This document shows, piece after piece, positions 1 to 6,356 of a DNA stretch of 9,958 nucleotides. This stretch comes from Firmicutes bacterium UBA3914 (GTDB taxonomy: Bacteria > Bacillota > Limnochordia > Darwinibacteriales > Darwinibacteriaceae). Positions within the stretch are counted from its first letter, which is position 1. The number at the start of each line of letters is the position of its first letter. The position numbers and the translations under genes were made by a program. The notes below the pieces were generated by a model. The model worked only from the letters and a program-made list of their open reading frames with translations, did not search any database and was not told the DNA's origin. The stretch covers positions 8,064 through 18,021 of the forward strand of contig DGEY01000054.1 in NCBI GenBank assembly GCA_002391385.1, written 5' to 3'.

Positions 1-420
1 GATCTGGGACAAAACCGGCAGGGTGATATCGCGAATCACAGGTACCTGGGGCGAGGTTCCCGCTGCACCGAAAAAGTGCCGCAGGAGAAACACGGTGAGC
101 CCTCCGGCGAAGATGTTGATGGCGGTGCCGGTGACCACCTGGTTCGCCCGGTAGCGGATGCAGAACACAGCCAAGAGCAGCCCCACCAAAGCGCCGGCGG
201 CCATGGCTCCCAAGGCCCCCACCCAGGGCAGGCCCGTATGGTAGGTGACGAACATGGCGGCGAACGAGCCGGTGAGCATCATGCCTTCCAGGGCAATATT
301 CACTACCCCGCTGCGCTCGGAAAGAATGCCTCCCAAGGCCGCAAAGATCAGAGGCGTGGCCATGCGCAGAGCGGCGGCAAAAACGGTGGTGTTGAACATC
401 ATGGCAAGAATATCGCCCAT
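1..420 (-). CDS. nupQ: Nucleoside ABC transporter permease, NupQ/YufQ type (3' end cut by window)
   Basis: This is the second integral-membrane subunit of a BMP-family importer, in the branched-chain-permease-like superfamily (BPD_transp_2). It would form the translocation channel together with the permease encoded just upstream. Only the first 140 residues are in the window; translation is open to the edge. The visible part is strongly hydrophobic. It carries the family signature LSERSGVVNIALEGMMLTG at about residues 33-51, then further membrane segments around 65-85 and 98-112. The start is ATG, overlapping the nupP stop codon by one base (TAATG on the minus strand). A strong AAGGAGG site lies 7 nt upstream, inside nupP, so translation is probably coupled. 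Family membership is clear; guanosine or general nucleoside specificity is inferred from family and operon order. Confidence 0.9.
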   Translation of the reverse strand, partial: MGDILAMMFNTTVFAAALRMATPLIFAALGGILSERSGVVNIALEGMMLTGSFAAMFVTYHTGLPWVGALGAMAAGALVGLLLAVFCIRYRANQVVTGTAINIFAGGLTVFLLRHFFGAAGTSPQVPVIRDITLPVLSQI

Positions 421-1460
421 TATGCTTCCTCCTTAAGGCGCAGGATGCGCCGGATTAAGAACTCAGCGGCCACAAAGAAGATGATCAGGCCCTGGATGAC
501 GGTGATCAGCTCCCGGGGCACTGCGGTCAGGCGGTCCATGGCCGCGGAGCCCGTCTGCAGCGCGCCGAACAGCACTGCAGCCAGGATCACACCCGCAGGG
601 TGGTTCTTACCCAAGAGGGCCACGGCAATCCCCATGAATCCCAGATCCGAAGAAAAGCGCACGATAAACCGGTTGTTCAGCCCCAAGATCTGCTCCGCTC
701 CTGCCAGACCCGCGAGGGCCCCGCTGATGGCCATGGCAATGATGGTATTGCGGGGGACATTGATTCCGCCGTATTCAGCCGCGGACGGGTTCAGGCCCAC
801 TGCCCGCAGCTCATAACCCCGCTTGGTCTTCCAGAGGATGATATAAACCACCAAGGCGGCGACCAGGGCCAGATAGACCGCGGTGGTCAGGCGCGTCGGC
901 GGATAGATCCTGGAGAGGGCCGCCGTGGGGCTGATGCGCACCGTTTCCGGCACCCAGGAGCCGCCGTGGAACGGGCCCGTTACCAGCCAGTCTGTGAGAA
1001 AGAGGGCGATAAAGTTGAGCATGATGGTGTTGATCACCTCATGGACACCCAGCTTGGCCTTGAGGAAGCCGGCGATGGAAGCCCACAGGGCACCCCCCAC
1101 CATGGAGGCAATGATGGCCAGCGGCAGGTGGATAATCCGGGGCAGGTTAAAGGAAATGCCCACCCACACCGCGGCAAAGGCGCCCAAGTACAGCTGCCCT
1201 TCGGCACCGATGTTAAACAAGCCGGCCCGGAAGGCAAAGGCCACCGCCAGCCCAGTAAACATCAGGGGCGTGGCCCGCTGCAGCGTAGTGGCAATATTCC
1301 TCACGCTGCCCAGGGACTCTCTAAACAAAATCCCGTAGGCAGTTAAAGGGTTTTCACCTACATAGAGAATCAACACGGAGCCGATCAGCAAAGCCAGTAC
1401 CACCGCCGCCAAGGGCAGCAGCAGCTCCTGCCAGGGAAACGCCTTAATTCTGCTCTGCAT
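420..1460 (-). CDS. nupP: Nucleoside ABC transporter permease, NupP/YufP type
   Basis: The first permease subunit of the importer, 346 residues, the usual size for this family. It is predicted to sit in the cytoplasmic membrane and pair with NupQ and the NupO ATPase. A membrane segment near residues 14-34 is followed by the extracytoplasmic stretch and then by the signature FRAGLFNIGAEGQLYLGAF (77-95). That signature parallels the LSERSGVVNI motif of the partner permease. Several more hydrophobic segments follow (about 112-130, 143-161, 193-210, 238-255, 275-302, 318-336). The stretch at about 214-235 (RGYELRAVGLNPSAAEYGG) resembles the cytoplasmic loop that contacts the ATPase in these permeases. 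The ATG at 1460 lies inside the end of nupO (17-bp overlap) and is preceded by a GGTGAGGTGAG purine-rich site. The exact nucleoside imported cannot be read from the sequence. Confidence 0.93.
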   Translation of the reverse strand: MQSRIKAFPWQELLLPLAAVVLALLIGSVLILYVGENPLTAYGILFRESLGSVRNIATTLQRATPLMFTGLAVAFAFRAGLFNIGAEGQLYLGAFAAVWVGISFNLPRIIHLPLAIIASMVGGALWASIAGFLKAKLGVHEVINTIMLNFIALFLTDWLVTGPFHGGSWVPETVRISPTAALSRIYPPTRLTTAVYLALVAALVVYIILWKTKRGYELRAVGLNPSAAEYGGINVPRNTIIAMAISGALAGLAGAEQILGLNNRFIVRFSSDLGFMGIAVALLGKNHPAGVILAAVLFGALQTGSAAMDRLTAVPRELITVIQGLIIFFVAAEFLIRRILRLKEEA

Positions 1461-3000
1461 TGCCGCTCACCTCACCCGCACCATATTCTTCTGGGTGTCC
1501 GCCGAGCATCAAAAAGCCCAGCTTGTGTTCTGTTGCTTCTTCAATGGGCATGACGCTGACGATTTCCCCGTTGTACATGACAGCAACGCGATCGCTTAGG
1601 GAGAGCACTTCATCCAGCTCCGCGGAAACCAGGAGCACCGCAGCGCCCTGATCCCGCTGGGCGATCACCTGCTGGTGGATAAACTCGATGGCCCCAACAT
1701 CCACCCCGCGGGTAGGCTGTGAGCAGATGAGCAGGTCGGGATTCTGGGCAAACTCCCTGGCCACCACCACCTTCTGCTGGTTGCCCCCGGACAGGTTGCG
1801 CACGGCCTGGGCGGCCACGGGCGGGCGCACATCGTATTTCTCAATCAGTTCCTCGGCGTGCTCCATGATCTTCCCCTGGTTGCGGATGCCCGCCGTGCCC
1901 GCAAAGGGTCTGCTGCCGTGGATGCCCAGGATCAAGTTATCAGCCACTGAATAGTCCAAAATGAGGCCCCGCCTATGCCTGTCTTCCGGCACAAACCCGA
2001 AGCCCGCCTTCCTGATGCGCAGCGGCGACCAGCCGGTGATATCCTGGTCCCCAAGGTAGATGCGGCCCCCGGCCACCTTGCGCAGGCCGGCAATGGCTTC
2101 CACCAGCTCAGACTGGCCGTTGCCCTCCACTCCGGCAATGCCCAGCACTTCGCCCCTTCTCACGGAAAGGCTCACGTTGTTCACTTTCACCTGTCCAAAC
2201 TGGTCCTTCACGGTGACTCCGTCCAGCCGCAGAACCTCCGGCCCTGGGTTGGCCGGCCCCTTCTCCACCCGGAGGAGCACTACCCGGCCCACCATCATCT
2301 CCGCCAGTTCCTGCTCGTTGGTGTCCTTGGTGAGTTTGGTTCCCACCTTCTTGCCCCGCCGCAGCACGCTGACCCGGTCAGAGACGGCCAAAACCTCTTT
2401 GATTTTATGGGTAATGAAGACGATGCTGGTCCCCTTGGACTTCAAAGTGCGCAGCACCTGAAACAGATCTTCCACTTCCTGCGGAGTGAGCACCGCAGTG
2501 GGTTCGTCCAGCACCAGGATCTCGGCTCCCCGGTAGAGGGCCTTGAGGATCTCCACCCTCTGCTGCAGGCCCACGGAAAGATCAGCGATCCTGGCCTCGG
2601 GATCGATCTGCAGTCCGTACTCCTGGGAGAGGCGCTCCACTTCCGCCACCATCTTCTTATGATTCAAAAAAGGGCCCTTGCGGATTTCCGAACCGAGCAC
2701 GATGTTCTCGGCCACCGTCAAAGGCTCGATGAGCATAAAATGCTGGAAGACCATGCCGATTTTCAAATCGATAGCCTGGCGCGGCTCGGTGATTTCCACG
2801 GGCTGCCCCCGGACGATGATCTCACCGCCATCCTTCTGGTAAAGCCCGTAGAGGATGCTCATGAGCGTGGACTTGCCGGAACCGTTCTCACCCACTAGAG
2901 CATGGATCTCCCCTTGTTCCAGGTCAAAGTCAACTTTGTCGTTGGCCAAAACCCTGGGGAACTGCTTGGTAATGGCCCGCATTTCCAACACTTTCGCCAT
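1444..3000 (-). CDS. nupO: Nucleoside ABC transporter ATP-binding protein with two nucleotide-binding domains, NupO/YufO type
   Basis: A cytoplasmic ATPase of 518 residues with two fused ABC domains (RbsA/YufO layout) that powers import through NupPQ. Domain 1 is complete: Walker A GENGSGKS (37-44), Q-loop Gln86, signature LSVGLQQ (141-147), Walker B ILVLDE (161-166), switch His198. Domain 2 has a degenerate Walker A, GVEGNGQSE (290-298), with no Gly-Lys-Ser/Thr, and a good signature LSGGNQQ (403-409). Its Walker B reads LLICSQPTRGVD, so the Asp-Glu pair is replaced by Ser-Gln. That asymmetry is common in this family and implies one weak or non-hydrolysing ATP site. I place the start at the ATG at 3000 rather than at a frame extension to 3039, because AGGGAGG lies 7 nt before it and the extra 13 residues read through the upstream hairpin. 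Assignment to the nucleoside branch rests on the operon and the SQPTRGVDVGAIEF motif. Confidence 0.94.
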   Translation of the reverse strand: MAKVLEMRAITKQFPRVLANDKVDFDLEQGEIHALVGENGSGKSTLMSILYGLYQKDGGEIIVRGQPVEITEPRQAIDLKIGMVFQHFMLIEPLTVAENIVLGSEIRKGPFLNHKKMVAEVERLSQEYGLQIDPEARIADLSVGLQQRVEILKALYRGAEILVLDEPTAVLTPQEVEDLFQVLRTLKSKGTSIVFITHKIKEVLAVSDRVSVLRRGKKVGTKLTKDTNEQELAEMMVGRVVLLRVEKGPANPGPEVLRLDGVTVKDQFGQVKVNNVSLSVRRGEVLGIAGVEGNGQSELVEAIAGLRKVAGGRIYLGDQDITGWSPLRIRKAGFGFVPEDRHRRGLILDYSVADNLILGIHGSRPFAGTAGIRNQGKIMEHAEELIEKYDVRPPVAAQAVRNLSGGNQQKVVVAREFAQNPDLLICSQPTRGVDVGAIEFIHQQVIAQRDQGAAVLLVSAELDEVLSLSDRVAVMYNGEIVSVMPIEEATEHKLGFLMLGGHPEEYGAGEVSGNAEQN

Positions 3001-3007
3001 GGGACAA

Positions 3008-3014
3008 CCTCCCT
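3008..3014 (-). promoter_or_regulatory. Ribosome-binding site of nupO
   Basis: AGGGAGG on the minus strand, 7 nt before the ATG at 3000. It decides the start over the longer frame that begins at 3039. It lies directly after the T-rich tail of the hairpin at 3015-3062, so transcripts that read past the hairpin immediately expose this site. Confidence 0.8.
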
Positions 3015-3062
3015 GAAAGAAAAGGGAGGCGCCGCCCACCCGACGGCGGCCAGCAGCCTCCC
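3015..3062 (-). terminator. Hairpin with T-rich tail between bmp and nupO (partial terminator or attenuator)
   Basis: Read on the minus strand, an outer 7-bp stem (GGGAGGC/GCCTCCC; 3056-3062 with 3024-3030) is followed by a 5-nt bulge (3051-3055). An inner 6-bp stem (GCCGCC/GGCGGC; 3045-3050 with 3031-3036) closes a loop of about 8 nt. TTTTCTTTC follows at once (3015-3023). This is the form of an intrinsic terminator. It lies between the binding-protein gene and the rest of its operon, where a leaky terminator or mRNA-stabilising hairpin is common and lets the binding protein outnumber the membrane complex. The interrupted T-run suggests partial termination. Confidence 0.7.
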
Positions 3063-3078
3063 CTTGAGTTTACTGGGA

Positions 3079-4053
3079 TTACTGGAGAGGATTAGTTACG
3101 ACAATCTCTCCGGAGATGATCTTCTGCTTAGCCTCTTCCACCTTGTCAAATACTTCCTGAGGGATGATGTCCCTGGTGTACGTGAACTCGGATGTACCTA
3201 CACCTCCGTCGGCAACGCCAAAGGTCCAGGTGCCGCCCTCCAGGGTGCCCTCCACAGCAGCCTTAATCACTTCGTACACGGCCATGTCAACCCGCTTAAT
3301 CATCGAGGTGAGCACTTTGCCCGGTGCCATGTAGTCCTGATCCGAGTCTACACCGATGGCATAGAAGTCATGGCTGGCTGCCGCATCGATGACGCCGCTG
3401 CCGGTTCCACCAGCTGCGTGGTAGATGATGTCGGCGCCGCGCTCATACTGGCTGATGGCCAGCTCACGGCCGCGGCCGGGGTCGTCGAAAGCACCGGCGT
3501 AGTTCACCAGCACCTGAGCATCGGGGTTGGCCCATTTGACGCCTTCTTCAAAACCAACTTGGAACTTGCGGATCAGGGGAACTTCCATACCGCCCACGAA
3601 GCCCACGATGTTGGATTTGGTCATCATACCTGCCACAACGCCTACCAGGAAGGAACCTTCATGCTCTTCGAAGAGCAGGGAGGTTACGTTGGGATTGTCC
3701 ACAACGTCGTCCACAATGGCGAAGTGGATGTCGGGATAATCCGCGGAGACCTCTGTTAGGGCGCTTTGATGGATGAAGCCGATCACGATGACCAGGTCCA
3801 AGCCCAGTTCAGCGTAGGACCGCTGATGTTCTTCCATCTCGGCAATGTCTGCGGGCTCAACGTAGATCACTTCCACGGGCAGCTCCTCTTTGGCCTGCAT
3901 GAGACCGCGGTAAGCTGCATCGTTGAAGGACTGGTCGCCCAATCCGCCTTCAGCGAAGATCAGGCCGACCCTGGTCTTCTGGGCGTAAGCGGGAGCAGCA
4001 AGCAAACCGAGTAAGAGAACCATGACCACGACAAAACTGATTTTGTTTCGCAC
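3079..4053 (-). CDS. BMP/PnrA-family substrate-binding protein (nucleoside importer), exported without a lipobox
   Basis: The periplasmic or extracytoplasmic receptor of the importer, 324 residues. BMP/PnrA/TmpC-family proteins bind purine or other nucleosides. Family hallmarks are GDQSFNDAAYRGL (39-51), GFVGGMEVPLIRKFQVGFEEG (about 151-171), GVDSDQD (234-240) and TSMIKRVD (249-256). The N-terminus has a short basic region, a hydrophobic core at about 7-19 and a signal-peptidase-I site after AYA (22-24). There is no cysteine in that region, whereas Gram-positive relatives are normally lipoproteins. The start is GTG, with AGGGGGG (4063-4069) 9 nt upstream; the next in-frame ATG would destroy the signal peptide. 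It is the first gene of the importer operon, and the hairpin after it probably favours its expression. Purine nucleoside is the likeliest ligand, but other ligands are known or suspected in the family. Confidence 0.92.
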   Translation of the reverse strand: MRNKISFVVVMVLLLGLLAAPAYAQKTRVGLIFAEGGLGDQSFNDAAYRGLMQAKEELPVEVIYVEPADIAEMEEHQRSYAELGLDLVIVIGFIHQSALTEVSADYPDIHFAIVDDVVDNPNVTSLLFEEHEGSFLVGVVAGMMTKSNIVGFVGGMEVPLIRKFQVGFEEGVKWANPDAQVLVNYAGAFDDPGRGRELAISQYERGADIIYHAAGGTGSGVIDAAASHDFYAIGVDSDQDYMAPGKVLTSMIKRVDMAVYEVIKAAVEGTLEGGTWTFGVADGGVGTSEFTYTRDIIPQEVFDKVEEAKQKIISGEIVVTNPLQ

Positions 4054-4159
4054 GGTAAAAAACCCCCCTGTGTAATTTCGAATTCAGCTATTTTCTTCTG
4101 CACGCCAAGGCTAATTCCTTCCTACGGGTAGATGGAATCATCTGCGCGCATGCGCCAGT
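4054..4159. other. Gap between rtcB and bmp: weak hairpins, no clear terminator or promoter
   Basis: This 106-bp gap holds a 10-bp palindrome GCGCATGCGC (4146-4155) just after the rtcB stop. It also holds a small interrupted hairpin (ATTCC at 4114-4118 with GGAAT at 4134-4138, inner CTA/TAG at 4122-4124 and 4129-4131). Neither is followed by a T-run, so neither looks like an intrinsic terminator. On the minus strand a TTGGCG about 50 nt before the bmp start could be a -35 element, but no good -10 follows at the right distance. I see no purine-riboswitch-like core. Readthrough from PHP-rtcB into the importer is therefore possible. Confidence 0.4.
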
Positions 4160-5395
4160 TTATCCCTTGACCACCGCCACCGTTTTCAGCTTGAGGACGG
4201 GCCTGACCAAATCCCGCTGATCCGCCATGACATCTTCGATGTTTTTATAGGCCTTGTAGTATTCTTCAGCGGTGTCTCCCCGGCGCCTTTTACCCAGGAC
4301 CATATCTTTGGCCCTGAAGTCGGCCAGCACTTCCTCCACGCTGAACTGGCGCACCGCCTCTTTGCGCCCCATCACCCGGCCCGCTCCGTGGCTGGCTGAG
4401 TGGAACGACTCCGGATTGCCCAGCCCTTCCACGATGAAGGAATAGGAACCCATGGCCCCGGGGATGATCCCCGGCTCTCCCTGCTTGGCGCTGATCGCTC
4501 CCTTGCGGTGCACCCAAACCATGCGGCCGAAGTGGGTTTCCAAAGCGGCATAGTTGTGGTGGGCGTTCACTTCCCCTGCGAACTGGATGTCCTTAACACC
4601 GGCATAGCGCCGGAAGCCCTCCACCACCAGCTCCTTGACCCGCTCCATGATGCGGTGGCGGTTCTGGCGGGCAAACTCCAGGGCAAAGGTCATCCAGCCG
4701 ATGTAACCCTTCCCCTCGGGGCTGTCCACGGGCAGGTAAGCCAGATCGAAATGGCTGGGCACTTTGGAGCCCTGGCGCTTGTTCAGATCCTTGGCCACCT
4801 GGTTGAAGTAGTTGGCCACCTTGTAGCCGAAGTTGCGGGAGCCGGTGTGCACCATGAGCCCCAGGCGGCCCTCCTCGTCCTCCTGTAGCTCAATAAAGTG
4901 GTTGCCGCCCCCTAAGGTACCGAGCTGCATGTAGGCTTCTGCTTTCTTAGGCAGCTTGGCATCTCCATAGCGGTACAGCTTCTCCACGGGATACTGGTCC
5001 AGAAATTTGGACTTCTGCGGCTCTTTGTGGTGTTCAAAACCCTGGGGAACGTCACGCATGATCTGGCCCACGAGATAGTGGGCCAGCGTCCCGCCGGGAG
5101 TGGTCACCTCCCGCAGCAGTTTCGCCGGGACATTGGTGCGGGCAAAAACCATCCCGCAGCCGATATCTACACCCACGGCGTTGGGGATGATCACATCCTC
5201 CGCGGCCAAAACCCCGCCGATGGGCATCCCGTAACCGGCATGGGTATCGGGCATCAAGGCCACGTGTTTATAGGCAAAGGGCAGGTTGGCCAGGTTCAAA
5301 GCCTGCCTCAGACATTCCTCTTCCAGATGGTCTTTGCCGGGCAGCCAGACCTTAATGGGTACGCGCTGTTCCGCTTTGTTGAAGATGACAAACAT
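4160..5395 (-). CDS. rtcB: RtcB family RNA-splicing/repair ligase
   Basis: A GTP- and Mn(II)-dependent cytoplasmic RNA ligase. It joins an RNA end carrying 2',3'-cyclic phosphate or 3'-phosphate to a 5'-OH end, in RNA repair or tRNA splicing. The protein has 411 residues from the chosen start, close to the 408 of E. coli RtcB. The metal and active-site residues are present: VGVDIGCGM (Asp77, Cys80), GGGNHF (His166), VHTGSRN (His183), NAHHNYA (His279) and SHGAGR (His336). By family knowledge the last is the histidine that is guanylylated. These align almost residue for residue with the E. coli positions (C78, H168, H185, H281, H337). I choose the ATG at 5395 over the TTG at 5401 because AAGGGGG (5402-5408) is 6 nt from the ATG but abuts the TTG. 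It starts 2 nt after the PHP gene stop, so translation is probably coupled. No archease, RtcA or RtcR gene is in the window. Confidence 0.96.
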   Translation of the reverse strand: MFVIFNKAEQRVPIKVWLPGKDHLEEECLRQALNLANLPFAYKHVALMPDTHAGYGMPIGGVLAAEDVIIPNAVGVDIGCGMVFARTNVPAKLLREVTTPGGTLAHYLVGQIMRDVPQGFEHHKEPQKSKFLDQYPVEKLYRYGDAKLPKKAEAYMQLGTLGGGNHFIELQEDEEGRLGLMVHTGSRNFGYKVANYFNQVAKDLNKRQGSKVPSHFDLAYLPVDSPEGKGYIGWMTFALEFARQNRHRIMERVKELVVEGFRRYAGVKDIQFAGEVNAHHNYAALETHFGRMVWVHRKGAISAKQGEPGIIPGAMGSYSFIVEGLGNPESFHSASHGAGRVMGRKEAVRQFSVEEVLADFRAKDMVLGKRRRGDTAEEYYKAYKNIEDVMADQRDLVRPVLKLKTVAVVKG

Positions 5396-5397
5396 TC

Positions 5398-6183
5398 TCA
5401 ACCCCCTTCCAAATGTTCCATATTCGCCAGGGTCAACCCCAGGCTCCTTACCAGGTCGAAGCCCTCAGCCAGACCTTCGTCCACTAAAGCCGGCTTGTGG
5501 GCGTCGGAGTTCACCACCACCTGGATCCCGTAGTCCCGGGCCAGTTCCCAAAAGGGCAGCCAGGGATAGGCGGGCCTGGGTCCCTGGTCGCTTTCCACCC
5601 AGCGGCTCACCAGTCCGTGGCCGTTGATCTCCAGGGGAAGGTCCAGTTCCTTCGCTGCCCCGAGGATATCTTTGGCCGCGGCTTCGGTGTTTTTGTCCCA
5701 GTTGAGATAGCTCAGCCCGAAGACATCGGGATGGGCCACGAAAGCAAAAAGGCCGCTTCGCATAGACTCAATTAGATGCCGAGTGTAGGAAACAAGATGC
5801 TCGGCGCTGTGTACTTCATAGTGGCTGCTCAGCCAATCCCCGTTGTGGGGAAAGAAATGGCAGCCCAGGATCAGATAGTCCAGGCCGTACTGCCCCAAAA
5901 GAACATCTTCAAAGAAAGAATGATATTCAGAAGCCCACTCGCATTCCATGCCCTTGAGGATGGTCAGCCCGGGCCAGGTGCCCTGGGCCTGCTCGATGGC
6001 CCTGACGTAACCGGGAAGCTCCGCCCGACCCATGCGCATGTACAGCCAGCGGTTATCTGGGAGGGCCGTGTGGTCGGCAAAACCAAGCACGGTAAACCCC
6101 TTGGCCGCTGCTGCCTGTACGTAGTCGTCCACCTCACCTACGGCGTGCTTGCAGCGAAATGTATGTGTATGGTAGTTCTTCAA
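5398..6183 (-). CDS. PHP-domain metal-dependent phosphoesterase, histidinol-phosphatase (HisK/YtvP) type
   Basis: A 261-residue cytoplasmic PHP-fold protein, the usual length for HisK-type histidinol-phosphatases, which cleave L-histidinol phosphate to histidinol using a trinuclear metal site. The metal ligands are all visible: HTH (5-7), His13 in RCKHA, Asp37-His38 in FADHT, Glu80 in KGMECEW, His109 in GCHF, His151 in AHPD, and Asp227 and His229 in NSDAH. The start is TTG; GGAGGT lies 9 nt upstream and no other in-frame start exists before it. No other histidine-biosynthesis gene is in the window. The next gene, 2 nt downstream, is rtcB. The true substrate may therefore not be histidinol phosphate: a phosphorylated metabolite, nucleotide or RNA end is possible but unproven. 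PHP fold certain; substrate open. Confidence 0.88.
   Translation of the reverse strand: MKNYHTHTFRCKHAVGEVDDYVQAAAAKGFTVLGFADHTALPDNRWLYMRMGRAELPGYVRAIEQAQGTWPGLTILKGMECEWASEYHSFFEDVLLGQYGLDYLILGCHFFPHNGDWLSSHYEVHSAEHLVSYTRHLIESMRSGLFAFVAHPDVFGLSYLNWDKNTEAAAKDILGAAKELDLPLEINGHGLVSRWVESDQGPRPAYPWLPFWELARDYGIQVVVNSDAHKPALVDEGLAEGFDLVRSLGLTLANMEHLEGG
5402..5408 (-). promoter_or_regulatory. Ribosome-binding site that fixes the rtcB start
   Basis: AAGGGGG on the minus strand, inside the last codons of the PHP gene and 6 nt before the ATG at 5395. The alternative TTG at 5401 would have no spacing from it. Its place inside the upstream gene fits coupled translation. Confidence 0.75.
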
Positions 6184-6259
6184 AGCAAATTTACCTCCAT
6201 GCTTTCACCCTAGACGGAAGAGGCGGGCCGAGGCCGCACCCTTCAGTTCCTACTTTACT

Positions 6260-6287
6260 ATTATGGAAGACAGTTCGCAACCGTTAA
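6260..6287 (-). promoter_or_regulatory. Candidate promoter for the PHP-rtcB unit
   Basis: On the minus strand, TTAACG (6282-6287, 4 of 6 matches to TTGACA), a 16-nt spacer, then CATAAT (6260-6265, 5 of 6 to TATAAT). It would start transcription around 6253 and leave a leader of about 70 nt. It is the best sigma-A-like match that I could find by eye upstream of the PHP gene; untested. Confidence 0.45.
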
Positions 6288-6290
6288 GGC

Positions 6291-6319
6291 TTGTACGCCC
6301 CTTGGGCTTGATGTAGAAT
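6291..6319 (+). promoter_or_regulatory. Candidate promoter for the deacetylase-GNAT unit
   Basis: TTGTAC (6291-6296, 3 of 6 to TTGACA), a 17-nt spacer, then TAGAAT (6314-6319, 5 of 6 to TATAAT). The start site would be near 6326, about 30 nt before the ATG. Its -35 element lies only 3 bp from the -35 of the divergent candidate at 6260-6287. Confidence 0.45.
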
Positions 6320-6343
6320 TGGTTGCAGATTGACTCTCGACAC

Positions 6344-6350
6344 GGGAGGA
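6344..6350 (+). promoter_or_regulatory. Ribosome-binding site of the polysaccharide deacetylase gene
   Basis: GGGAGGA, 6 nt before the ATG at 6357. It rules out the in-frame TTG at 6330, which has no such site and would sit close to the predicted transcription start. Confidence 0.8.
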
Positions 6351-6356
6351 GCAGAC

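Noticed and set aside
600..1346. 248-codon open frame on the plus strand opposite nupP
   Set aside because: Gly/His/Gln-rich shadow of the permease gene with no recognisable domain; the opposite strand encodes a clear family member.
2071..2170. Loss of Walker A lysine and Walker B Asp-Glu in the second ATPase domain of nupO, as a sign of decay
   Set aside because: Degenerate second sites with this Q-P-T-R-G-hydrophobic-D-V-G-A pattern are usual in the YufO/RbsA-type family, so the gene is not a pseudogene.
1975..2898. 307-codon open frame on the plus strand opposite nupO
   Set aside because: Shadow of the ATPase gene in GC-rich DNA; His/Leu-rich and without motifs.
4146..4155. Palindrome GCGCATGCGC after rtcB, also found at 8614-8623
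   Set aside because: Only two copies, one inside a coding region, and no T-run; short GC palindromes are expected by chance here, so it is not called a repeat family or terminator.
4054..4159. Possible purine riboswitch before the nucleoside importer
   Set aside because: I could not find the conserved purine-aptamer core or a three-way junction, nor an expression platform with terminator in this short gap.
5027..5533. 168-codon plus-strand frame bridging rtcB and the PHP gene
   Set aside because: Crosses the junction of two well-supported minus-strand genes and shows no domain.
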